Shown here in pieces: positions 49,801-57,269 of a DNA stretch of 64,000 nt. Position 1 is the stretch's first letter. Every line of letters starts with the position of its first letter. A program made the translations under genes and the position numbers. The stretch comes from Bacillota bacterium. Its GTDB lineage: Bacteria; Bacillota; Clostridia; Christensenellales; Aristaeellaceae. The stretch lies in assembly GCA_023415715.1 (NCBI GenBank), contig JAEZJP010000206.1, positions 19,736-83,735 on the forward strand, in the 5' to 3' direction. The notes beneath the pieces are model-generated. The model saw only the letters and a program-made list of their open reading frames with translations. It did no database searches and was not told where the DNA came from.

Positions 49801-50502
49801 GGGAACGTAGTAAGTTCGGTTGCAAACTTAGGTAATGGAGTGCGGTCGCTAAATGGCTCTCACGTCGAGGTAAACTATTCAACATTTGCGTCTGTAAATG
49901 GGGACAGTTCCTACCGTGCCATACTCAATGCAAACGGAGCAACTCCCACCGGGAGCACAGGGACCACGCCGGCAGCACCGCAGACAAAGACGTATGCTGT
50001 CAGTGCTGGATATACAGTTAAAACAACGTCCGATGGGAGCAGCAGCGTAACATGGGCAAGTGGCGAGCCAAGGCAGGGAAGCTTTTGGCAAGAGGAAATA
50101 GTAGGAACCATATATGACTATGTTCATTACAACGGATTTGGCCTACTGCTTCTATCGGGAGCTGGAAGTATTGTCAGCGATCGCCCAAGTGGAAAAACAA
50201 TAGCATCAGCACGCATGACGATCAGGAGAGATGCTGGAACAGGAACGAGCGGAGATATAACATGCACGCTGTACCGTCATAACTTTTCATCTGCGCCGAC
50301 TGGTGCACCACTTACGGTGCTTTCCACTGTTGCCGCTAGCGATGTAAGTATTGCGCCGGGCGAAGAAGTGACAATTGAGCTCAACGCAGGTGCAGTATCT
50401 GCTCTTAATGGAGGGACATGCAAGGGGTTTGGCTGGCGTAACACTGGAGGATATGGACGCTATGACATTTACGGAGAGCTTGAAGTAACATATACGCTGT
50501 AG
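46849..50502 (+). CDS. Tail-associated protein / fibre (Tal-like, 1217 aa)
   Basis: GTG follows GGAGGTG. The N-terminal half is a Tal/prophage-endopeptidase-tail-like baseplate domain, split near residues 85-210 by an insertion with a CBM5/12-like block (YSKGNKCTYQGKNYAWNGPT) and an SH3-like stretch. A central run of 12-residue repeats (ETAKIKDLAV... pattern, 48460-48660) forms a trimeric shaft. The C-terminal half is a beta-helix region with a final domain (AGTGTSGDITCTLYRHNF). It should bind the host wall and start entry. Confidence 0.85.
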   Translation: MITLHSALTEDWAGNGICVLLPTECEIEEEAGGLYELTMTHTISDDLRARAIERGMLIKTPVPARETPLIQISAEGHPEQAEHEVWDTNKDTKVWSKPSTGTSYSTWSDMTEYSKGNKCTYQGKNYAWNGPTETTPTPPGGHWKRVAATSNVLKALESGEELIYHGAYNDTWSHVTTSDGVTGYIKTADIDYLRTEPYIPARPSRQEAVPARQVREQLFRIYSVEVDSSEQNVIVKARQISYDMTGNVIKSYVAADETPQDVLDGISLDLTNENDFRFYTNLTGTVKQDYARKNLIQALLDPDIGLVPMQNAMMVRDNYDVFILAAVEIDRGVRIKYGKNLLGINVTEDQSSIITRIIPVGKNKDGKPLLLPEVCIDSERIYDYPTIIAKSIDYDVQVKDATEDEPEVTTEQAYQLLRDKVAEEFAKGCDLPDIDVDVDFVHLGDTVEYDAFRELQQVFLYDTIGADYLPMGIDLAMKVTGYKFDSIRKKYTKIKLSTKIVKRQDVTAAFELPDGGIGGTKIAYGAVNSQHLRDLAVLTAHIANLAVNAAKIQDAAIETAKIKDLAVIAAKIANLAVETAKIKDLAVTDAKISNLGVSYAKIKDLLTDTAIFTQGIGDELYINRLYVTAANVAHLEVGELVYKDANGDLWKIGVDGSGNVTATKVEVEYQNLSSTALLNISEYVVEKSETAPSSPYVGKLWLKPSTGIVSRCTAVTPSVVWEAVKAGELHTSYISATEKGLEILSSGIIEVKAGGALRFKSMGSLSLEAGASVNILTDDFKIMSSSGDRELLVVDESSVRVGADILEAPSIKGNVLNTFPGGTIPWKGSPPASINSIGKHFLADGTLTIPDGTYPGFTVKNIKGGRLTIKFSSGVKFTSPVLFYYCDDINIYADNKDTAYITPNDTVSVGMLYVVGCKRFRAYRINLSGTTRTSAADGTQTGLYVMSSEATIDSCSIDKTCANAALIDENSTVYLNSCFGGIVGGNVVSSVANLGNGVRSLNGSHVEVNYSTFASVNGDSSYRAILNANGATPTGSTGTTPAAPQTKTYAVSAGYTVKTTSDGSSSVTWASGEPRQGSFWQEEIVGTIYDYVHYNGFGLLLLSGAGSIVSDRPSGKTIASARMTIRRDAGTGTSGDITCTLYRHNFSSAPTGAPLTVLSTVAASDVSIAPGEEVTIELNAGAVSALNGGTCKGFGWRNTGGYGRYDIYGELEVTYTL

Positions 50503-50511
50503 GAGGTGCGC

Positions 50512-50745
50512 ATGAAAGTATATCTTGACATCGGAGAGCCTGATGAAAAGGAACGTGTTCCAGTGGTTGTAACTGCAGTCCACGAAGATGGAAGTTATGA
50601 CTACAAGGGCGAATATTGCAGCGGATACCGCGCGGTCCAGACTCTCTATGATGAAAGTGGAGTGGAAGTGCAGCCGTCCGTGGAATCGCAGGAGATAACG
50701 CCGGAACTGCTGGAAGCTCTGAAAATATTACTTGGAGGTGAATAG
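50512..50745 (+). CDS. Small tail-module protein (77 aa)
   Basis: A strong AGGAGG precedes the ATG by five bases. The acidic product contains VPVVVTAVHEDGSYDYKGEY and ends in a helix (TPELLEALKILLGGE). It lies between the fibre and a carbohydrate-binding protein and may be a fibre accessory. No family recognised. Confidence 0.7.
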   Translation: MKVYLDIGEPDEKERVPVVVTAVHEDGSYDYKGEYCSGYRAVQTLYDESGVEVQPSVESQEITPELLEALKILLGGE

Positions 50746-50746
50746 T

Positions 50747-51172
50747 TTGCCAGACGCAAAGGCCACAGCAAGAGCGCTTCGTGCGCTCTTTTCTATTACA
50801 GCTCCTGCAGCTGCAAAGGGGGCGCAGGCCAATACGGTGATAGACATGGTCCCGCTGCTCCCAGCCTGGACAATGGGCGCATATGCCATCGGGGACGTGC
50901 GCATGCACAACAATTATCCCTGGCGCTGCTGCCAGGCACACAACAGCGCAGGGAACCCGTCATGGGCGCCCGGGATAGCGCCTGCTCTTTGGGCGCCCTA
51001 TCACGCCACGGACGCAGCCCATGCGCTGCCATGGATCGCACCGACCGGGGCACAGGACGCCTACCAGGCGGGAGAATACATGATCTACACGGACGGCAAG
51101 ACATACCGCTGCAAGACAGCAAACACCGTGCATAGCCCTACGGCTTATGCGCCGGCGTGGGAGGTGGCTTAA
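50747..51172 (+). CDS. Tandem carbohydrate-binding (CBM5/12-like) tail protein
   Basis: TTG is chosen as the start because GGAGGTG lies eight bases upstream. The 141-aa product has two modules of the CBM5/12 pattern: a Trp, a Tyr/Gly turn and a Cys before conserved aromatic residues (WTMGAYAIGDVRMHNNYPWRC..., then AYQAGEYMIYTDGKTYRCKT). Such modules bind chitin-like or wall polysaccharides. Position next to the fibre suggests host-wall binding by the virion. Confidence 0.75.
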   Translation: MPDAKATARALRALFSITAPAAAKGAQANTVIDMVPLLPAWTMGAYAIGDVRMHNNYPWRCCQAHNSAGNPSWAPGIAPALWAPYHATDAAHALPWIAPTGAQDAYQAGEYMIYTDGKTYRCKTANTVHSPTAYAPAWEVA

Positions 51173-52108
51173 TTGAGCAAAAGAGATATCATCGCGCAGG
51201 CTGCACTTGAACGTCTCGGGTGCGGCTATATTTATGGCGGAACCGGGGCTTATTGCACTGTAGCCTACCGGGAAGCTAGGGCCAAACAATACCCGGAGTA
51301 CGCCGCAAAGATGAAAGCCAACTGCCAGCGCATGAGCGGGAAAAAGACAACCTGCGACGGGTGCAGGTGGTATGACGCGGAGGCAAGGCGCGGCAAAAAA
51401 CTTTATGACTGCGCCCAGTTGGAAAAGGCCTGCGCAAAGCTGGCAGGGTATTTGCTGGTATCAGGGGCGCACAGTCAATGGACAAAAACAAACTGGCAAG
51501 CAAAAGGGCCTATTGATGCCTGCCCGGCCAACCGCGCAGGACTGGCCTTCTTCTGGATGGGCAGCGATGGCCGTATGAAGCACGTAGCGCCGGGGATAGA
51601 TGGTACCTATTTCATTGAGGCACGCGGCCATGATTACGGCGTTGTGAAAAGCACCTATGCTGCCAGAAAACCGACACACTGGGCACAATTGCCCGGACTG
51701 GATGGTGATACCGTGGCAGAAGATACACCAATTACAGAGCCGGAAGAGCCAGTAACAAGCACCATGCCAATGCTGCGAAAGGGAAGCAAAGGCGATTATG
51801 TAACATGCATGCAAAACCTGCTGATGGACAAAGGCTGCACGGTCAATAGATTCGCGGAAAAAGACAAGGGAATTTTCGGGCCTAAGACGCTTATCATGCT
51901 CAAGACCTTCCAGGGCATCAACGGCCTAAAAGTGGACGGCATTTGCGGGCCCATCACCTGGGCGGCGCTGCTGGAGGATGGTCCTGAAGATCAGCCGGAT
52001 GATGAACCGGATGTCGTACTTGTCAGCTGCAACCTCATCAACGTGCCGGAAGCTGATGCCGACGCGCTGATCGCCAAGTATCCGGGCAGCACGAAGGCGG
52101 TGGGATGA
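51173..52108 (+). CDS. Endolysin: NlpC/P60-like with peptidoglycan-binding domain
   Basis: TTG with a close GGAGGTGG site starts the 311-aa protein. The catalytic part (1-170) has a Cys in LYDCAQLEKA and a His in MKHVAPGIDG. A second domain (about 195-265) is a PG_binding_1 repeat: LRKGSKGDYVTCMQNLLMDK, then GIFGPKTLIMLKTFQGINGL and KVDGICGPITWAALL. It degrades peptidoglycan at lysis and lies just before the holin genes. Confidence 0.9.
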   Translation: MSKRDIIAQAALERLGCGYIYGGTGAYCTVAYREARAKQYPEYAAKMKANCQRMSGKKTTCDGCRWYDAEARRGKKLYDCAQLEKACAKLAGYLLVSGAHSQWTKTNWQAKGPIDACPANRAGLAFFWMGSDGRMKHVAPGIDGTYFIEARGHDYGVVKSTYAARKPTHWAQLPGLDGDTVAEDTPITEPEEPVTSTMPMLRKGSKGDYVTCMQNLLMDKGCTVNRFAEKDKGIFGPKTLIMLKTFQGINGLKVDGICGPITWAALLEDGPEDQPDDEPDVVLVSCNLINVPEADADALIAKYPGSTKAVG

Positions 52109-52172
52109 TGTGACCAGGAGGCATCATTATCCCAGGGAACCTTGTACAAAACAAAAGAGGCGGTATGAACGC

Positions 52173-52763
52173 ATGAACAACAAAAAGAGGCGTCAATTGA
52201 TCACCAGGGCAAAATGGATAGTGGCCAGCGTCGGATGCACGGCACTGGCCATTTTGGTATGCGCTGGGCAGGAACCGGATGAATCAAGAACTGGAATCGA
52301 CAGGTACACAGGCATAGTTCTGAAATGCGGGGCGGCGCTATCCGCATTTATTGCCGGTGGAATCGGAGGATGGGCGCCAATCACAAATGCTTTGGTTGGT
52401 GTAATGGCCATGGACTATATCACGGGGGTCATTGTTGGGATTGCCGGAAAGAGCAAGAAAACATCTGATGGAAAGCTATCCAGCAAAGTAGGATTCATTG
52501 GCCTTGCAAAGAAGGGATTCATCCTTGCAGTGGTGGCGCTGGCCCATATGATCGATACCGGGGCGGGAATGGGTACGAACATGGTCAGGGATTTGGCCTG
52601 CGGCTGGTACATCGGGAACGAAGGCCTTTCTATCTACGAAAACATGAAGCTGCTGGGTGTGCCATTCCCAGCGCCGCTGAAAAAGGTGCTGGAAAAGATC
52701 AAAAAAACCGGAGAGCTGCCAAAGCCTCTGGAGGATAAAGAAAGTGAAGGTGGAAACTCATGA
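52173..52763 (+). CDS. Holin of the phage_holin_4_1 (phi105-type) family
   Basis: The 196-aa membrane protein contains NALVGVMAMDYITGVIVGIA, KVGFIGLAKKGFILAVVALA and NEGLSIYENMKLLGVPFPA, the characteristic blocks of this holin family. It permeabilises the membrane so that endolysin can act. ATG at 52173 follows AGAGGCGG. It overlaps the next gene by four bases. Confidence 0.9.
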   Translation: MNNKKRRQLITRAKWIVASVGCTALAILVCAGQEPDESRTGIDRYTGIVLKCGAALSAFIAGGIGGWAPITNALVGVMAMDYITGVIVGIAGKSKKTSDGKLSSKVGFIGLAKKGFILAVVALAHMIDTGAGMGTNMVRDLACGWYIGNEGLSIYENMKLLGVPFPAPLKKVLEKIKKTGELPKPLEDKESEGGNS

Positions 52764-53221
52764 AGAAGGTTATACCCATTCTACTGTTGATTTTGGTCAT
52801 GACGCTGACGGTGGCCCTGCCGGTCATCGCCTTGGCGGAAGAAGCCGGGGCCGCGCTTCCCAATGATTACATGACGCCGGAGGACTTCGCAACATTCGCC
52901 GGCCAAGTGGTATTCGTGGTGGCGCTGGTTCAGTTCTTGAAAATCCCCGCGGACGGTTGGTTCGGCGGGCACATCAAAACAGAATATGTGGTGTACATTG
53001 TATCCGTCATCGGGCAGGTGCTGGCCAGAATGATCCTGCCGAATGTCGCCGGTGTATTGACATGGGGCGCGGTTCCAACAATTCTTATATGGGCGCTGTG
53101 CGTAGCCTATGCCGCCATGAAGTCTTATAGTGTGATCATTGCAAAGGTGGAGGGAAGGAAAGCCGCGCTAGCCGACCAGAATGAAGTACAAACAAAACAG
53201 CCCAACGCGGAGGGCGTATAA
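52760..53221 (+). CDS. Second holin-like membrane protein
   Basis: The 153-aa protein has a signal-like N-terminus and hydrophobic helices (about 50-65, 77-95 and 103-123), ending in a charged tail. It is translationally coupled to the first holin. A holin partner or antiholin role is inferred from position and topology. Confidence 0.72.
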   Translation: MKKVIPILLLILVMTLTVALPVIALAEEAGAALPNDYMTPEDFATFAGQVVFVVALVQFLKIPADGWFGGHIKTEYVVYIVSVIGQVLARMILPNVAGVLTWGAVPTILIWALCVAYAAMKSYSVIIAKVEGRKAALADQNEVQTKQPNAEGV

Positions 53222-53236
53222 CCTATAGGTAATATG

Positions 53237-53264
53237 ATCCCCCGGTGATGAGCCGGGGGATTTT
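53237..53264 (+). terminator. Terminator after the lysis genes
   Basis: ATCCCCCGG (53237-53245) pairs with CCGGGGGAT (53253-53261), followed by TTT. It separates the lysis genes from the last two prophage genes. Confidence 0.85.
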
Positions 53265-53279
53265 ATGGAGGAAAATATA

Positions 53280-53528
53280 ATGAATACATCAATAGAGCTG
53301 AGACGTGGACAATCAATCCTCTCTACCGGGAAAGATAGCGATATTCTTTTAGGACCTACAATCACCGCTGAAAACCTTGCTGCTGAGTTACAGAAATACA
53401 ACGTTAATCCGGGCAGCATCGCATACAACCGTACTTTTTACTTTGACCCCACCAACATTAATGCAATCCATGTGTTTTTAGATGCCGATGGAAAGTGGTA
53501 CGACGCCACCGGTACGGAGGTAGAATGA
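53280..53528 (+). CDS. Small protein coupled to the LRR gene (82 aa)
   Basis: GGAGG lies near the ATG at 53280. The product contains FYFDPTNINAIHVFLDADGK, a beta-rich pattern. Its stop overlaps the LRR gene start, so the two are translationally coupled and probably function together. No family recognised. Confidence 0.65.
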   Translation: MNTSIELRRGQSILSTGKDSDILLGPTITAENLAAELQKYNVNPGSIAYNRTFYFDPTNINAIHVFLDADGKWYDATGTEVE

Positions 53529-55651
53529 TGAATGATTTAAAGCCGCTGCATGAGGCGAGGGTATATATAGATAAAAAGATCGGTGTAGTTAGTACGCAAT
53601 TGGCCGAAATTACGAACCAACTGAACGGACTGCTATCCGTAGTTCTTGACAGCGGTGTATGTGGCCCAAATGTAACGTGGACGCTTTATGCATCCGGGCT
53701 GTTAAAGATCAGTGGCACCGGGTCAGCTTACGATTATGTTAAAGGTCTTAACATCGGACGCACTCGCCAACAGATTGAGGACATGGTCGCTGCTGGCACC
53801 CTCCCAGACTATTATGGGTTTGAGGCAGATGGCGTTTACGACGTGGCAAACGAGCAATGGGTTGCGCCGTGGTACAAATACCGGGCTGAAACCGACTTCA
53901 TCACGCCCGAAAATCCAGATGGATACGTAACCTTAGAAGACTACAATACCTACAACCCCAAGGGCTGGCGCTATAACCGCATCCAGGTCGATCCGGGCAT
54001 TACATATATCGGAAACTGGTTCTTCTACCGTGTCTGTGGCCCGACCGAGTTGGTAATTCCGGAGGGTGTTACCGAGCTTGGTATTTGGTGTATTCGATTT
54101 TCAACAACCTTGGATACTGTTACATTGCCTGATAGTCTTACGACCATTGGATATAGGGGTGTATCGCGTGACGAGGTGCTTACAACTCTTAATATCGGTG
54201 ACGGACTTGTGTCTGCGGGGGATTATGCTTTCGCACAGAATCCTTATCTTACCGAATTGATTTTTCCTGACACCCTTACGACACTGGGAGAATTGTGGTG
54301 CGAGGAAGACGCATCGCTGCAAAATGTTCGGCTTGGCAGCATAACGACGCTGCCGGATAGATCGTTGCTATCCAAGGCATATCTGACGAATGTAATATTG
54401 CCCGACACGCTTACGACAATCGAAGAATATGCATTTTACAATTGTTCGGCGTTATCTCAAATCAATATTCCTGCAAATGTAACGACCATCGATGCGAATG
54501 CCTTTACCGGATGCACAGCCCTACACACCGTATACATCGACAGCCCGACCGTTGCCGCTGGTATATCGGTGATTGGCAGTTATGGCAATGTGGTTGGAAA
54601 TGCAAGGTATATATATATTCACAAAGATATTGCTACAATTGGTGCATATCTGTCCAATTACTATTACAAGGGCGAGTTAATTGGAGATTACTACAAGCAC
54701 ACGCTGTGGGCATATGCAGAAGAGTTTGAGGCCGCTGGCATGCTTGGGTCTACCGCCCATTACGAGCTGTCTGAAACGGAAACACCAGGCGAATTTGCGC
54801 TTGCCATTAAAGGCTCCGGTGCTATATCTGGCACCTATTCAACTATGCCTTGGTACAGCTATAAGGCGTCGATTGTTTCCGTAGATGCACAGAGCGGAAT
54901 TACGTCGCTACCTGCGAGTTGCTTTAGCGAGTATCCGACGCTTCGGACTGCCGCTTTACACGTGACCACGCTGCCCAATAACGTATGTTACAAATGCGCG
55001 GCTTTGAGCAGTCTGGACTTGAGCGGAGTCACGTATATTGGAAATCAAAATTTCTGGCAATGTACGTCGCTGACGTCCGTCATCATCCCGTCTTCGGTCA
55101 GTTCCACAGGAACGTATTGCTTCTATCAGTGCGCGGGACTGAACTCGCTGACAATCCAAAACGGCATAACCACGATTGGTGCGGATGCGTTCAACGGATG
55201 TATGGCGCTGCAAAGCGTTACCATCCCGAACAGCGTCGTCACGATCTCTGCCAGGGCCTTTGCGGGATGTAATGGTGTGACTAGTGTTGTGCTTGGTACT
55301 GGAGTTACTACCATTGGGTTGCAGGCGTTCAATGGCAATTCTGGCACGCTGACGATTCCCGAAACAAACGTCATAGAGACCATAGGCAATGAGGCGTTTA
55401 TCCTGACTACAGGACAGGTTGGTACACTGTATTTACCCGCTATCGTGTCGATAGGCGATAAAGCGCTGCGCAGAAATCTTGCATTCACAACTGTGGACAT
55501 TGGGTCTGGGATTACTACGATTGGCGCAGAGGCGTTCCGATACTCCAACGCTACATTGTTCATCATTCGGCGCGCACAGGTCGATGTGACAATTGGCACA
55601 AATGCTTTTGCGGCAACGCCGCCTGAAAAACTGACGTTTGTTCCGGCGTAA
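53528..55651 (+). CDS. BspA-type leucine-rich repeat protein of the prophage (707 aa)
   Basis: The protein has a short helical N-terminus, a unique region (about 30-170) and many BspA/LRR_5 repeats (units of the form LTSVTIPNSVTTIGDYAFAGC). Examples are NVTTIDANAFTGCTALHTV and NGITTIGADAFNGCMALQSV. BspA-type repeats in other organisms bind surfaces and host proteins. No signal peptide is visible, and the ribosome site serves ATG 53528 better than 53525. It is the last gene before attR, after the lysis terminator. It may be a lysogen-expressed surface protein or a virion fibre. Confidence 0.85.
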   Translation: MNDLKPLHEARVYIDKKIGVVSTQLAEITNQLNGLLSVVLDSGVCGPNVTWTLYASGLLKISGTGSAYDYVKGLNIGRTRQQIEDMVAAGTLPDYYGFEADGVYDVANEQWVAPWYKYRAETDFITPENPDGYVTLEDYNTYNPKGWRYNRIQVDPGITYIGNWFFYRVCGPTELVIPEGVTELGIWCIRFSTTLDTVTLPDSLTTIGYRGVSRDEVLTTLNIGDGLVSAGDYAFAQNPYLTELIFPDTLTTLGELWCEEDASLQNVRLGSITTLPDRSLLSKAYLTNVILPDTLTTIEEYAFYNCSALSQINIPANVTTIDANAFTGCTALHTVYIDSPTVAAGISVIGSYGNVVGNARYIYIHKDIATIGAYLSNYYYKGELIGDYYKHTLWAYAEEFEAAGMLGSTAHYELSETETPGEFALAIKGSGAISGTYSTMPWYSYKASIVSVDAQSGITSLPASCFSEYPTLRTAALHVTTLPNNVCYKCAALSSLDLSGVTYIGNQNFWQCTSLTSVIIPSSVSSTGTYCFYQCAGLNSLTIQNGITTIGADAFNGCMALQSVTIPNSVVTISARAFAGCNGVTSVVLGTGVTTIGLQAFNGNSGTLTIPETNVIETIGNEAFILTTGQVGTLYLPAIVSIGDKALRRNLAFTTVDIGSGITTIGAEAFRYSNATLFIIRRAQVDVTIGTNAFAATPPEKLTFVPA

Positions 55652-55669
55652 TCGTAGTCTATTGCGTAC

Positions 55670-55710
55670 AAATCCCCCGTTCGGATAATGGCCGGGCGGG
55701 GATTTTTTTA
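55670..55710 (+). terminator. Terminator after the LRR gene
   Basis: AAATCCCC (55670-55677) pairs with GGGGATTT (55698-55705), followed by a T run. It lies just inside attR. Confidence 0.75.
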
Positions 55711-55732
55711 TTTACTGGCAAATTTACTGGCA
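55711..55732 (+). repeat. Right-end pair of TTTACTGGCA decamers (candidate integrase arm sites)
   Basis: TTTACTGGCA at 55711-55720 and 55723-55732, 12 bases apart, has the same spacing and orientation as the pair at 15402-15423. No gene occupies 55733-55800, which is AT-rich. Confidence 0.75.
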
Positions 55733-55798
55733 GATATTCAGTAAAGAGTATAAATAGGCCAAAATAAGATTATAGATAAATAACATAATAATACAAAG

Positions 55799-55843
55799 CA
55801 AAAACCCCGCAAGCCTTTGAAATTCAAGGGTTTGCGGGGTTTT
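55799..55843 (-). terminator. Phage-supplied terminator of tRNA-Arg(ACG)
   Basis: AAAACCCCGCAA (55801-55812) pairs with TTGCGGGGTTTT (55832-55843); on the minus strand it ends the tRNA transcript and is followed by T residues. It lies inside the phage, three bases before attR. Confidence 0.8.
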
Positions 55844-55845
55844 AT

Positions 55846-55892
55846 TTTGGTGAGCCTGGCGGGATTCGAACCCACGACCTTTTGATTCGTAG
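55846..55892. repeat. attR: 47-bp repeat in the 3' part of tRNA-Arg(ACG)
   Basis: It is identical to attL at 15293-15339 and lies within the functional tRNA gene. Insertion kept the tRNA intact because the phage attP supplies the same 3' end. Confidence 0.95.
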
Positions 55893-55924
55893 TCAAACAC
55901 TCTATCCAGCTGAGCTACAGGCCC
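55848..55924 (-). tRNA. tRNA-Arg (anticodon ACG)
   Basis: On the minus strand the acceptor GGGCCTG pairs with CAGGCTC. The anticodon stem TTTGA/TCAAA encloses loop CTACGAA with anticodon ACG. The T loop is TTCGAAT and CCA is encoded. It is the attachment gene of the prophage. Its own promoter is at 55951-55979. Confidence 0.96.
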
Positions 55925-55950
55925 AAGACTGTCTTTGGGACAGCTTTTGT

Positions 55951-55979
55951 ATTATATCAAAGATGCTTTGAAAATGCAA
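55951..55979 (-). promoter_or_regulatory. Promoter of tRNA-Arg(ACG)
   Basis: On the minus strand TTGCAT (55974-55979), 17 bases and TATAAT (55951-55956), about 26 bases before the tRNA 5' end. Confidence 0.8.
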
Positions 55980-56021
55980 CAGGGAGAATACGTTTTTTTG
56001 AGAAAAAAGGCGTCTTTGACG

Positions 56022-57269
56022 TTATACTCCCTGATCGCTTGTTCCCGCTGCAGCCTCGGATGCCGGCATTGATGATTTCATGCCTAAGGAAGGCAGCAGC
56101 ATGAGTGAAGCCACGATTGCCCCAATCACCCACGTTCCCGAAATGGAGAACACTCCCACCAACGCCCCGCTGATGAGAGAAGCGGTCATGAATCCCACCT
56201 GAAGAAGAAGGGACTGCATGGACAGGAAGGATGCGCGTTGGCTGTCCGGCACTTCCCTATGAAAAATGGAACCCTCAGCCACATTGGATGCGCCAAACAT
56301 GAAGTATGCAGCACAATAGGATGCGGCGAAAACAGCCGGATGGCCTGTGAGGGCCGCAGCTATAAGTAACAGAAGCATGACCACCCGCGCCGACAGGAAG
56401 AGAAATTTTGGGCTGATACGCCATGATTTCAGCACTTTTTCCGAAAGCAGGCTGCCAATAGCGATTGCGGCAAAGTACGAAAGAGACATCACACCTAAAA
56501 AGATGGTTTTATCCTGTCCTCCGCCCAATAGTGAAAGCATTCGCGGCTGCCAGTACACCTCCAGAAAGGCCAGCGCAAAGCCAACGCCTACTACAGCGAT
56601 AAGAATGCTTTTCAGATTTACGCTCCCGCGAATCAATGATGCACCTTCCTGAAGCTGCCGTTTCAAGGAGATGGATTGCTGCCGAACATCCTTCACATCA
56701 TCCGGAATCAGTACGGCGGCAAGATATGCGGCTAACAGGGAAAGCACTGCGCGCAGGAGCAGCGGCAAATCGTATGGGCCAAACAGCGGGATCAGCGTTG
56801 CACCGATGGATGGCAGCAAGCCGCCTATAAGGGCACCCAGCCCAAGCCCCGCAGATTCGCATATAGAGAGTATCTTCATGCCCTTGGGAAGGTTCTCCGG
56901 TCCGAAGACTATTCGGTAGCGGCTGATGAACAACGCTTCCATCGTTCCGGAAGAAAGTGCCCGGCCAACGCCGTAAAGCGCAAGACCGCCGATTGTCCAT
57001 AAGGGACCAAAACCCGGTAAAATGATGAGAAAGGCAGCTGCCGTCACCACCATGGAAAGAATGAATACGCGTTTCTTTCCGAGCATGTCGGCGGCAACAC
57101 CAGAGGGGACCTCCAGCAGAACCGCTGCAGCGGAAAATGCAGCCAAGCCAAAACCGATGGTGGATATGGTCAGCCCCTTGGTTAGAAACGCCAGGCTCAA
57201 TATGGAAGCGAGCAGGCCGTTGCAAAAGCTGCAAAGCGTTAGTATCAGCGCATAGTGCCTTGTTTTCAT
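56022..57269 (-). CDS. MFS transporter
   Basis: The 415-aa protein has about twelve hydrophobic helices and MFS motifs. The cytoplasmic loop 2-3 reads GVAADMLGKKRVF, the family's GxxaDrxGrk motif. GGAGG precedes the ATG at 57269. It is coupled to the upstream winged-helix regulator by a four-base overlap, the typical layout of a drug or metabolite efflux pump with its local regulator. The substrate is unknown. Confidence 0.88.
   Translation of the reverse strand: MKTRHYALILTLCSFCNGLLASILSLAFLTKGLTISTIGFGLAAFSAAAVLLEVPSGVAADMLGKKRVFILSMVVTAAAFLIILPGFGPLWTIGGLALYGVGRALSSGTMEALFISRYRIVFGPENLPKGMKILSICESAGLGLGALIGGLLPSIGATLIPLFGPYDLPLLLRAVLSLLAAYLAAVLIPDDVKDVRQQSISLKRQLQEGASLIRGSVNLKSILIAVVGVGFALAFLEVYWQPRMLSLLGGGQDKTIFLGVMSLSYFAAIAIGSLLSEKVLKSWRISPKFLFLSARVVMLLLLIAAALTGHPAVFAASYCAAYFMFGASNVAEGSIFHREVPDSQRASFLSMQSLLLQVGFMTASLISGALVGVFSISGTWVIGAIVASLMLLPSLGMKSSMPASEAAAGTSDQGV

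Larger units (their letters stand above)
15293..55892. mobile_element. Intact-looking siphovirus prophage in tRNA-Arg(ACG)
   Basis: It is bounded by exact 47-bp attL/attR repeats; the excised circle would be 40,553 bp. It carries every module expected of an HK97-capsid siphovirus: integrase, repressor, early genes, replication, HNH/TerS/TerL, portal, protease, capsid, connectors, tail tube, tape measure, Dit, Tal, lysis. No broken core gene is seen, so it may be inducible. Gene order and codon use are consistent with a phage of low-to-mid G+C Clostridia. Confidence 0.96.

Noticed and set aside
46849..55651. Diversity-generating retroelement acting on fibre or LRR genes
   Set aside because: No reverse transcriptase frame or template repeat was seen anywhere in the window; the LRR and fibre repeats are explained by protein structure.
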